NCBI GenBank assembly: GCA_016783665.1
Contig: JADHWC010000012.1
Coordinates: forward strand, 1 to 41,802
Reading direction: 5' to 3'
Source of the DNA: Fidelibacterota bacterium
GTDB lineage: Bacteria > Fidelibacterota > UBA2242
DNA: 41,802 bases
Below, piece after piece: positions 35,274 through 41,802 of this stretch. Positions within the stretch are counted from its first letter, which is position 1. Each line of letters opens with the position of its first letter. Made by a program: the position numbers and the translations under genes. Below the pieces are notes generated by a model that did not search any database, had not been told where the DNA came from, and saw nothing but the letters and a program-made list of their open reading frames with translations.

Positions 35274-36395
35274 ATGACTACTACAAAACATGACATATCA
35301 AAATATCTCTTTTCACTTTTTCTGTGCTATATGCTCTTCACCGGAAATATGTCCGACGCCGGTCCGCAATTAGAAAAAATTGCAAATGCAGAAACGCCCG
35401 TAACGGATAATATATTTTTACAGGCAAATGACAGAAACTTTAAAATCGGTCTTGCCCTTAGCGGAGGCGCCGCAAAAGGACTTGCTCATATCGGCGTTAT
35501 TAAAGCATTAGAAGAAGCTGGAATACAAGTTGACTTTATTTCAGGAAGCAGTATAGGCGCTCTTATAGGAGCTGCTTACGCATCGGGAATACCGATTGAC
35601 ACGCTTGAAAAAATCGCTGTCGATACGGACTGGAAAACCGCTGCGAAATTGTTTTTCCCCGGATTCTCCACATCTGGTTTTGTTAACGGAAAAAGAGTCA
35701 AAGAATTTTTATATACATTTTATGGCGATAAAAAGATTGAGAATTTACCAATCCCCTTTGCGGCAACAGCAGCTGATATCTCTACCGGTAAATTATATGT
35801 TATTAATAAAGGGAGTCTATTAGAAGCTGTTCGTGCAAGCATATCCATTCCAATAGTTTTTACACCCGTAAAACATAAAGATATATTTTTAGTTGATGGC
35901 GGGCTGGTGAACCCGGTACCAATCGATGTCGTAAGAGAAATGGGGGCGGATTTTATTATCGCCGTTCATGTGCTTCACGGCAGACTTCCCTCTGAGAAAG
36001 GAGAATATATCCAAATCGAAAATCCGGATAAGGAAAAAACATCTATAACCCTAAAAAGTATCAGCGCCCTGATAACAAAACAAATTAAAATTATTGAAAA
36101 TGGGCAAGAGAAAGAGTCTGAGGAAAAATTAACAGTACAGAATGAACAACATAAACGTTTGGGAATAGTGAAAATCTCGGAAAATACACTGTACATAGCA
36201 CAAGATGTAATCGCGCAACTCCAGCTTGAACTTTATAAGCCCGATATAATTATCGAGCCAGATACACGAAATATTAATTTGTATGAGTTTTATCGCGGGA
36301 AAGATGCTATTGAAATCGGATATAAAGAAGCAATGAAAGTTATAGGTACTTTAAAATACGATGATAAATCCGGAATCAACAAACGATTGAAATGA
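35274..36395 (+). CDS. patatin-like phospholipase with signal peptide
   Basis: A 373-residue Ser-Asp dyad hydrolase. After a short N-terminus, a hydrophobic segment (residues 11-23) suggests export or membrane attachment. The patatin core follows: oxyanion loop SGGAAKG (63-69), nucleophile elbow GSSIG (Ser93), and DGGLVNP with catalytic Asp208. Patatins release fatty acids from phospholipids or related lipids. The C-terminal part contains a charged insert (about 245-300) and then the segment ELYKPDIIIEPDT, also found in its neighbour. The next gene is a paralogue 26 bases downstream, so a tandem duplication is likely. Confidence 0.9.
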   Translation: MTTTKHDISKYLFSLFLCYMLFTGNMSDAGPQLEKIANAETPVTDNIFLQANDRNFKIGLALSGGAAKGLAHIGVIKALEEAGIQVDFISGSSIGALIGAAYASGIPIDTLEKIAVDTDWKTAAKLFFPGFSTSGFVNGKRVKEFLYTFYGDKKIENLPIPFAATAADISTGKLYVINKGSLLEAVRASISIPIVFTPVKHKDIFLVDGGLVNPVPIDVVREMGADFIIAVHVLHGRLPSEKGEYIQIENPDKEKTSITLKSISALITKQIKIIENGQEKESEEKLTVQNEQHKRLGIVKISENTLYIAQDVIAQLQLELYKPDIIIEPDTRNINLYEFYRGKDAIEIGYKEAMKVIGTLKYDDKSGINKRLK

Positions 36396-36421
36396 TAAAT
36401 AATGAAATGATTGAATAAAGC

Positions 36422-37354
36422 ATGGACATGATAAACCAGATCGGCAATAAAAAAGTCGGGTTAGTCCTTGGCAGCGGTTCCGCAAAAGGTCTGTCTCATA
36501 TAGGAGTCCTAAAACTTTTAGAAGAAATGAATATCAAAATCGACTATATTGCCGGCAGCAGTATCGGAGCCATGATCGGCGGCGCTTACGCTGCCGGAAT
36601 AAGTATCAAGGAAATTGAAGATATTGCTCTCAAAACCGATTTAGCATCATCAGTAAAATACTTTCTTCCAACTATTTCAAAATCCGGTCTGATAAGCGGT
36701 GTAAAAGTAAAGGAATTCTTGAAAAATGTTGTCGGAGATATAGACATTGAAGATTTAAAAATGCCCTTTGTGGCAACAGCGACTGATATTTTCACAGGGC
36801 AAGAAATTGTTTTTAACAAAGGGAACCTGGTTGAAGCAATGCGAGCCAGTATTTCAGTGCCGGTCATTTTCCAACCTGTAATCCACAACAACCAGATACT
36901 GGTTGATGGCGGGCTGGTAAACCCCCTGCCAATTAATATTGCATCCAAAATGGGGGCAGAATTCATAATTGCAGTAAATGTTATGCCATCGTTAAACAAG
37001 ACAAATACTAATAATGGAAAAAATAATAATGTACGGATGACAGCTTTTACCCAGGAAATTAAATCTGCTATGCAAAAAAAGTTAGAAGCGCTGAACCTTG
37101 ATTATAAATGGATAAAAAAGCTATTGGCAAATAAAGGAAAATACAATATTCCGGGTTTTAAAAAAGTATTGAACCAATCTGTTTATATTACCCAAAGAAA
37201 ATTAGCGCGACTTAGCATAGAATTATACAGACCGGATATTTTAATCGAACCGGATATCCCTTTCGCGGGTTTTTTCGATTTCTATAAAGCTAAGGAAATA
37301 ATCGATATTGGTTATAAAACCGCTCAAGATGCTTTTTATGATAATAATTTGTAA
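36422..37354 (+). CDS. patatin-like phospholipase, cytoplasmic paralogue
   Basis: A 310-residue paralogue of the preceding gene without a signal peptide. Core motifs: GSGSAKG (17-23), GSSIG (Ser47) and DGGLVNPLP (Asp162). The C-terminal LYRPDILIEPDI matches the neighbour's ELYKPDIIIEPDT, and both end with an (E/D)IGYK helix. The two probably act on related lipids, one exported and one in the cytoplasm. Their position next to a serine palmitoyltransferase-like gene suggests lipid turnover. No clear ribosome binding site is seen before the ATG. Confidence 0.88.
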   Translation: MDMINQIGNKKVGLVLGSGSAKGLSHIGVLKLLEEMNIKIDYIAGSSIGAMIGGAYAAGISIKEIEDIALKTDLASSVKYFLPTISKSGLISGVKVKEFLKNVVGDIDIEDLKMPFVATATDIFTGQEIVFNKGNLVEAMRASISVPVIFQPVIHNNQILVDGGLVNPLPINIASKMGAEFIIAVNVMPSLNKTNTNNGKNNNVRMTAFTQEIKSAMQKKLEALNLDYKWIKKLLANKGKYNIPGFKKVLNQSVYITQRKLARLSIELYRPDILIEPDIPFAGFFDFYKAKEIIDIGYKTAQDAFYDNNL

Positions 37355-37432
37355 CGATTCGGATTTTGTCAATTTTCTTGCCGGTGAAAAAATTATTTTC
37401 AGTGAAATTAAACCATAATATGAGAGATGACA

Positions 37433-37537
37433 ATGAATAAGATGAATATCAAAATCAAAAAAGTTGAAAACAAGCATGATCTGAAAAGATTCATATCGTT
37501 TTTCTATATACTTTATAAAGGTAGAGATGACTCATAA
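37433..37537 (+). pseudogene. GNAT-like acyltransferase, N-terminal fragment (copy a)
   Basis: Thirty-four codons: MNKMNIKIKKVENKHDLKRF, then ISFFYILYKGRDDS and TAA. It matches the first residues of the full-length copy at 38693 (KEVVSRRDLKKFLSFPYNLY). The similarity stops abruptly after LYKG, exactly where the lipid-kinase gene begins; the kinase ATG at 37527 overlaps this fragment. The 5' flank (NFLAGEKIIF in translation, 37367-37408) also matches the 5' flank of the full copy. It is therefore the stub of an earlier acyltransferase gene cut by insertion or recombination. Confidence 0.75.
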
Positions 37538-38423
37538 AATAAAATTTATTTTAAATCCAATAGCCGGCAGGGGCAGAAATTGGGATAGAATGAAACGATT
37601 CCTTGACAGAGTTTTAGATGAGTTTCCTTTTGAATGCGAGATTCAACAGACTGTAGGCCGAGGGGATGCTCTGCGGATAGCCCGTGAAGCAGTACAGGAT
37701 GGCTTCGATATAGTGGCAGCCGTTGGGGGCGACGGCACCGTCAATGAAGTGGCTTCAGCAGTGGTTAATTCAAATGTATGTTTAGGGATTATTCCCATGG
37801 GCTCAGGAAATGGTCTGGCAAGGGGATTGGAAATTCCCCTGCAATTTAAGAAAGCCTGTCAAATATTATGTGAAGGTAAATTCAGGAGAATAGATGTAGG
37901 AAAGATTCAGGACCGATATTTTTTCGCTACCTTCGGAGTTGGGTTTGGTGCCTTAGTGACAAAACGGATTAATACAAGGTCTCGAAGAGGGGTACTGCCT
38001 CATTTATATATTGGCCTTCAAGAATTTTTCAACTACTCACCTGAAGAGATTACCCTCAGGTTTGATCACCGACAGATCACAGTAAAGGCTCTTTTGGTGG
38101 CAGTGGCTAACACCATACAGTTTGGCAATGGAGCCATTATCGCACCACAGGCACAGCCCGACGATGGCTTACTGGATATTTGCATTATTAATGACCTGAA
38201 TATATTGCAAGCTGTCTATCATCTTCCGAAACTTTTCACCGGACATATTGATAAAATCCGTTATTTTGAAACCTACCGGTCTTCGAATGTGGAGATTATT
38301 CTACCCGTGCCGGCACCCATATATGTAGACGGTGAATCGTTGGATGGGGATGCCAGACTGAAGGTGTCCTTAGTTCCTAAGGCCCTAAAAGTTATAGTTC
38401 CTAAAGATACGCCATCTTCTTAA
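37527..38423 (+). CDS. diacylglycerol/sphingosine-kinase-family lipid kinase
   Basis: A 298-residue YegS/DgkB-type kinase. NPIAGRG opens the ATP domain, GGDGT (67-71) is the nucleotide loop, PMGSGNGLARGLEIP follows, and the second domain has QPDDGLLDICII and VDGESLDGD. The family phosphorylates diacylglycerol, sphingoid bases or ceramide; in Caulobacter a related kinase acts on ceramide next to the sphingolipid genes. Here the neighbours are a serine palmitoyltransferase-like enzyme and GNAT-like acyltransferase copies, which favours a sphingolipid substrate. The coding text is visibly more G+C-rich than its neighbours, and it is flanked by two broken copies of the acyltransferase, so it looks imported. 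Confidence 0.88.
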   Translation: MTHKIKFILNPIAGRGRNWDRMKRFLDRVLDEFPFECEIQQTVGRGDALRIAREAVQDGFDIVAAVGGDGTVNEVASAVVNSNVCLGIIPMGSGNGLARGLEIPLQFKKACQILCEGKFRRIDVGKIQDRYFFATFGVGFGALVTKRINTRSRRGVLPHLYIGLQEFFNYSPEEITLRFDHRQITVKALLVAVANTIQFGNGAIIAPQAQPDDGLLDICIINDLNILQAVYHLPKLFTGHIDKIRYFETYRSSNVEIILPVPAPIYVDGESLDGDARLKVSLVPKALKVIVPKDTPSS

Positions 38424-38450
38424 GAAGTAATTTGACCGAAGGAGAAAGAC

Positions 38451-38678
38451 ATGAACAGAGAAAAGATAAGTGTAAATAAAGAAGATGGGAAAAGGGATCT
38501 CAAAGATTTTCTCCGTTTGCCGTGGAAAATCTATGAGGGAGATCCTTATTGGATACCGCCGCTCCTAAAAGAAATGAAATTCAAATTGAACCGTCTGAAG
38601 CGTCCTTTTTTCGAGCACCCGAGCCCTGTTAATTATTTTACTGGTGAGAAAATTATTTTTAAAGAAGAATTATTATAG
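38451..38678 (+). pseudogene. GNAT-like acyltransferase, N-terminal fragment (copy b)
   Basis: A 75-residue frame with a good AAGGAG before its ATG. Residues about 12-58 (RDLKDFLRLPWKIYEGDPYW, IPPLLKEMKFKLNR, RPFFEH) are the N-terminal domain of the same family as the copy at 38693, but clearly diverged from it. After PSP the sequence switches to VNYFTGEKIIFKEELL, matching the 5' flank of copy a. So the gene is truncated and joined to host sequence. It travels with the G+C-richer kinase gene and was probably imported with it. A 75-residue product could be made but would lack the catalytic part. Confidence 0.7.
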
Positions 38679-38692
38679 AAACCGAAAAAAAA

Positions 38693-39817
38693 ATGGGAAT
38701 TGTAATAAAAGAAGTAGTAAGCAGACGCGATCTAAAAAAATTCTTATCATTCCCATATAATCTCTATGCAGGAAGTAAATACTGGGTACCTCCATTATTT
38801 TTCGATGAGATGAACACTTTACGGAAGGATAAGAATCCCGCTTTCGAATTTTGCGAAGTGAAATATTGGCTTGCGTACAAAGACGGAAAAATTGCCGGCA
38901 GGATTGCCGGAATCATTAATTGGCGCTACGTTGAAAAGTAGCAAAACAGATACGCTCGTTTCGGATGGATCGATTTTATTGATGATGAGGATGTGTCAAA
39001 AGCATTGATTGAAACTGTGGAAAAATGGGCAAAAGATAAAGGTATGGAAGCTGTTCATGGACCTTTAGGATTTACAGATCTTGATTATGAAGGAATGTTG
39101 ATAGAAGGATTTGAAGAACTCGGTACAATGGCTACAATTTATAATTATCCCTATTACCACAAACACCTTGAAAAATATGGCTACAAAAAAGATATTGATT
39201 GGATTGAATTTGAAGTAAAGGCGCCCCAAGAAGTTCCTGAAAAAATTGACAGAATTGCCAATATTGCCTTAAAGAGAAATAATCTCAGGGTATTAAAAGT
39301 AAAAAAATCAAAAGATCTGCTGCCTTATGCCAAAGATATGTTCAAGGTATTAGACGAAACATATAAAGACCTTTACGGAGTTGTGCCACTATCGGAAAAG
39401 CAGGTTGATCTCTACATTAAACAGTATTTTGGGTTCATTCGCCCCGATTATATCTCCATAATACTCGACAGTAATGACAGAGTAGCCGCATTCGGGATTA
39501 CCATGCCTTCCCTGTCAAAAGCTCTGCAAAAAGCAAAAGGAAGACTTTTTCCGGTCGGATTTATTCATCTGTTAATGGCAATGAAAAATAATAAGCAAAT
39601 AGATTTATACCTCATCGGTGTTCGCCCCGACCTTCAGGGAAAAGGTGTGAATTCTATTATATTTAATGAACTTAACAAAATATTTATAAATAAAAATATC
39701 GTTTCAACCGAGACTAATCCGGAACTGGAAACCAACTTAAAAGTTCAGGCACAATGGAAACACTTTACGCATCGACAACATAAAAGAAGGCGATGTTATA
39801 TCAAGCAGTTGTATTAA
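38693..39817 (+). pseudogene. GNAT-like acyltransferase (possible bacterial ceramide synthase), full length with one amber stop (copy c)
   Basis: A single frame of 374 codons with a TAG at 38939-38941 (codon 83). The text before it ends IINWRYVEK, and after it QNRYARFGWIDFIDDEDVSK continues in phase. Relatives, as I recall them, have Trp at that position, so TGG to TAG is the simplest explanation. The remainder is intact: VHGPLGFTDLDYEGMLIEGF, IYNYPYYHKHLEKYGYKKD, FGITMPSLSKALQKAKGRLF and RPDLQGKGVNSII, ending HRQHKRRRCYIKQL. This GNAT-fold family overlaps, by my recollection, with the acyl-CoA-dependent ceramide synthase of Caulobacter. The adjacent serine palmitoyltransferase-like gene supports that reading. 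A restart at the GTG at 38993 would give a 274-residue C-terminal product. Confidence 0.78.
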
Positions 39818-39878
39818 CCAAAAGATCAGGGAATTAGTAAACCGAAAATATTGAATTCTTAATGAAAGGAAATTTCTT

Positions 39879-41141
39879 ATGTTTGTAGAATTAAAAGGCG
39901 TCGTGAAACAAAAATATACCTGGACAAAAAAGTATTTTACCGATAAATATAAAGATGTGTTTAACAAAGCATATAAATTTACACGCGCTAAAACGGCGAA
40001 AGCCTTCGGCTATTATCCTTACTATCTCGACATCCGGGAAACCGAGGGAACTAATGTTCTGATAGGTAATAAAAAAGCAATTATGCTTGGCTCAAACAAT
40101 TATTTAGGGCTCACTCATCATCCGGAAGTGATCGAAGCGGGTGTTCGGGCATTAAAAAAGTACGGCTCAGGTCTGACGGGTAGCCGACTATTAAACGGCA
40201 ACATTTATTTACATAACCAATTGGAAGAAAGATTGGCGTCATTTGTCGGCAAAGAAAAAGCACTTGTATTTTCCACAGGCTTTGCCGTTAATCTGGGCGT
40301 TATTTCCACTATTACCGATGAAAAGGACGTGATATTCAGTGACGAGATGAATCACGCATCTATTGTTGATGGCGCCAGATTTTCCAAAGCGCCTGTACAG
40401 GTTTTCGGGCATAACGATATGAATAAATTAGAGGATAAATTAATATCTACTCCCAATGAATACGGTAGGTTTATCGTATCCGATGGTATTTTCAGCATGG
40501 AGGGAGATATTGTAAAGCTTCCGGAATTAGTTGCCATTGCTAATAAATACGGTGCACGGATTTTGATAGATGACGCCCATTCTCTCGGCGTTCTGGGACC
40601 AAACGGCGATGGAACCGCAGCTCACTATAATCTTACGAACAAAGTAGATTTGATTATGGGGACTTTTAGTAAATCACTCGCCGGCATCGGCGGGTTTATT
40701 GCCGGAGAAGAACCGGTGATAGACTATTTGAAACATCATACACGGACGATTATTTTTACGGCGGGACTGCCGCCTGCCAATACCGCCGCTGTTTTGAAAG
40801 CCCTGGAAATTATCATCAGGGAACCGGAGCGACGAGCGCAATTATGGAATAATGCCAATCATATGAAAAAGGAACTAAGACTATTGGGATTTAATATTGG
40901 CAATAGTTCCACGCCTGTAATCCCAGTTATTATTGGCGATGAAATGAAGACCTTTTCAGTCTGGCGGGATTTGCTGGATGCCGGCGTTTATACCAATCCT
41001 GTCATCTCCCCTGCCGTACCACCTGATCGTTCTCTGCTGCGCACCAGTTATATGGCTACCCATACCCGCGAACAGCTGGATTTTTGTCTGGAGCAGTTCG
41101 CAAAAGTGGGTAAAAAGCAACGCGTCATCAGACCGAATTAA
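39879..41141 (+). CDS. serine palmitoyltransferase-like alpha-oxoamine synthase
   Basis: A 420-residue PLP enzyme of the AONS family (BioF, KBL, HemA, SPT). An N-terminal extension of about 45 residues (KKYFTDKYKDVFNKAYKF) precedes the core. Core marks: SNNYLGLTHHPEV, GSGLTGSRLLNGN, DDAHSLGVLG (D231, H234), the PLP lysine K265 in GTFSKSLAGIGGFIAG, and HHTRTIIFTAGLPP, which is closest to serine palmitoyltransferases. SPT condenses serine with an acyl-CoA to give 3-ketosphinganine, the first step of sphingolipid synthesis. The kinase and acyltransferase neighbours support SPT over BioF or KBL; no biotin or threonine genes are near. A 3-ketosphinganine reductase is not in the window. Confidence 0.82.
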   Translation: MFVELKGVVKQKYTWTKKYFTDKYKDVFNKAYKFTRAKTAKAFGYYPYYLDIRETEGTNVLIGNKKAIMLGSNNYLGLTHHPEVIEAGVRALKKYGSGLTGSRLLNGNIYLHNQLEERLASFVGKEKALVFSTGFAVNLGVISTITDEKDVIFSDEMNHASIVDGARFSKAPVQVFGHNDMNKLEDKLISTPNEYGRFIVSDGIFSMEGDIVKLPELVAIANKYGARILIDDAHSLGVLGPNGDGTAAHYNLTNKVDLIMGTFSKSLAGIGGFIAGEEPVIDYLKHHTRTIIFTAGLPPANTAAVLKALEIIIREPERRAQLWNNANHMKKELRLLGFNIGNSSTPVIPVIIGDEMKTFSVWRDLLDAGVYTNPVISPAVPPDRSLLRTSYMATHTREQLDFCLEQFAKVGKKQRVIRPN

Positions 41142-41250
41142 GATTTGCGATTAGGGAACATATCCCAGATCAATTTCAGTCCTGAAACACTGGCAAGAAG
41201 TAAATCTATAATTCCGATTAACGTATAACGAAGTGTAAATGGGCGGAGAG
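41138..41250 (-). pseudogene. possible C-terminal remnant of a membrane protein
   Basis: On the minus strand a frame reads RPFTLRYTLIGIIDLLLASV, then SGLKLIWDMFPNRKS and TAA at 41138-41140. The hydrophobic run followed by a short polar tail looks like a genuine C-terminal membrane helix. No start codon is present; upstream the frame passes into the inverted repeat at 41226-41275 and reaches a TAA. The stop overlaps the end of the serine palmitoyltransferase-like gene. I read it as a gene truncated by repeat insertion; coincidence is possible. Confidence 0.3.
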
Positions 41251-41275
41251 GGAGGGATCTTTCTACACTTCGTTA
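41226..41275. repeat. inverted repeat with the CGAAGTGTA motif
   Basis: TAACGAAGTGTA (41226-41237) and TACACTTCGTTA (41264-41275) are perfect 12-base arms around 26 purine-rich bases. CGAAGTGTA recurs at 11230-11238 and in each 58-bp repeat unit at the right edge. This suggests a dispersed small palindromic element. Confidence 0.6.
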
Positions 41276-41281
41276 CGAAAG

Positions 41282-41347
41282 ACAAGTTCTTTCTTTATTA
41301 CATTAAGAAAACAAGTTTTTTCTTTATTACTCACGAAAGACAAGTTG
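41282..41347. repeat. 29-bp tandem repeat, about 2.3 copies
   Basis: ACAAGTTCTTTCTTTATTAC (41282-41301) and ACAAGTTTTTTCTTTATTAC (41311-41330) are spaced 29 bases, with a third partial ACAAGTT at 41340. ACGAAAGACAAGTT also occurs at 41275 and 41333, exactly 58 bases apart. Intergenic, between an inverted repeat and the GIY-YIG gene. Confidence 0.6.
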
Positions 41348-41353
41348 AACCAC

Positions 41354-41593
41354 CTATAATATTCTTCTTCTTTTTAACCACTCCTTACCTGCATTATTCT
41401 TAAAATATTTTTCACGTTTTCTCGCTTGATCAGAGCTATCATATCTTTCTGAATAGATTACCTTCCAATTAGAACCCCGTTTAGTATAATAACTACGACC
41501 ATAATTGTGTTCTTGAAGTCTTTTTTCAAGATCCTTAGTAATTCCTGTATAAATTAATCCTTCTTCGGATTTAATAATATACACAATCCACAT
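41354..41593 (-). CDS. small GIY-YIG domain protein
   Basis: A 79-residue stand-alone GIY-YIG domain: VYIIKSEEGLIYTGIT (the GIY and YIG positions read VYI and YTG), then KRLQEHNYGRSYYTKRG, WKVIYSE and ARKREKYFKNNAGKEWLK. The Tyr, Arg and Glu typical of the active site are present. Such mini-proteins (UPF0213/YhbQ-like) are common next to repeats and rearranged DNA; some cut DNA, many have unknown roles. It is flanked by tandem repeats on both sides. Confidence 0.88.
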   Translation of the reverse strand: MWIVYIIKSEEGLIYTGITKDLEKRLQEHNYGRSYYTKRGSNWKVIYSERYDSSDQARKREKYFKNNAGKEWLKRRRIL

Positions 41594-41664
41594 AGTTATT
41601 TGTCGCTTTCTGTAAGTTTTATTCTATTTTGACGCACAAGTTGTAAGAAATAGATTGGCTTGTT

Positions 41665-41802
41665 CATCGTCTATCTACACAAATAAACGATAGATAAATG
41701 ACGAAGTGTAGAGTAGTTTACTCATCGTCTATCTACACAAATAAACGATAGATAAATGACGAAGTGTAGAGTAGTTTACTCATCGTCTATCTACACAAAT
41801 AA
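41665..41802. repeat. 58-bp tandem repeat, at least 2.4 identical copies, runs off the right edge
   Basis: Units begin CATCGTCTATCTACAC at 41665, 41723 and 41781; the first two are identical over all 58 bases and the third is cut by the window end. Each unit holds partly inverted segments (CTATC/GATAG, TCTACAC/GTGTAGA) and the dispersed ACGAAGTGTA motif. No unique spacers exist, so it is not a CRISPR array. The 71 bases from 41594 to 41664 show no gene. Confidence 0.85.

Noticed and set aside
1265-38941. Stop-codon recoding (TAA or TAG read as an amino acid)
   Set aside because: Both codons are used as ordinary gene ends in the window (for example TAG ends the methyltransferase, RND and purL genes; TAA ends rtcB's neighbour archease and the tetR gene), and the two interruptions use different stops.
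41665-41802. CRISPR array
   Set aside because: The units are identical end to end with no variable spacers, and no cas genes are seen.

Overview
The window looks like a chromosomal segment of an uncultured, AT-rich (roughly 35-40 % G+C by eye) Gram-negative bacterium. The RND efflux pump with a TolC-type outer-membrane protein, the periplasmic lipoproteins and the overall gene set fit the Fibrobacteres-Chlorobi-Bacteroidetes superphylum or a nearby candidate phylum (KSB1, Marinimicrobia or Calditrichota-like). That placement is an inference from gene content only.

Layout. 1-3.65 kb is an accessory island on the minus strand. It holds the edge of an N5-(carboxyethyl)ornithine synthase-like gene, an attC-like inverted repeat, a small unknown gene, a DUF6933 gene broken by one in-frame stop, and an MjaI-type (CTAG) restriction endonuclease with its N4-cytosine methyltransferase, which carries a C-terminal nuclease-like domain. 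At 3.7-5.6 kb are archease and RtcB (RNA ligation/repair). At 5.8-9.6 kb is a minus-strand operon: YtcJ-like amidohydrolase lipoprotein, Tat-exported aldo/keto reductase-ferredoxin fusion, DUF6599 protein. An unknown lipoprotein and tRNA-Ser(GGA) follow. 11.5-17.8 kb is a self-regulated TetR-TolC-MFP-RND operon whose promoter is bracketed by two copies of a palindromic operator.

18-34.4 kb is mostly core metabolism and maintenance: NagA, PBP4, UvrC, PurL, an M20 amidohydrolase, LeuS, AsnA, a DUF402 protein, MntP, RmuC, CutA and a NapH-like polyferredoxin. 34.5-41.1 kb is a plus-strand cluster: TetR, two patatin-like phospholipases, a lipid kinase, three copies or fragments of one GNAT-like acyltransferase (the only full-length copy has an amber stop), and a serine palmitoyltransferase-like enzyme. 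Together these resemble a bacterial ceramide/sphingolipid locus that has been rearranged and damaged. The right end has a GIY-YIG protein, 29-bp and 58-bp tandem repeats, and a dispersed CGAAGTGTA motif.

The points most worth a second look are the decayed sphingolipid-like cluster with its mosaic lipid-kinase insertion, the dual-operator efflux promoter, the methyltransferase-nuclease fusion, the two single-stop pseudogenes, and the small repeat families.
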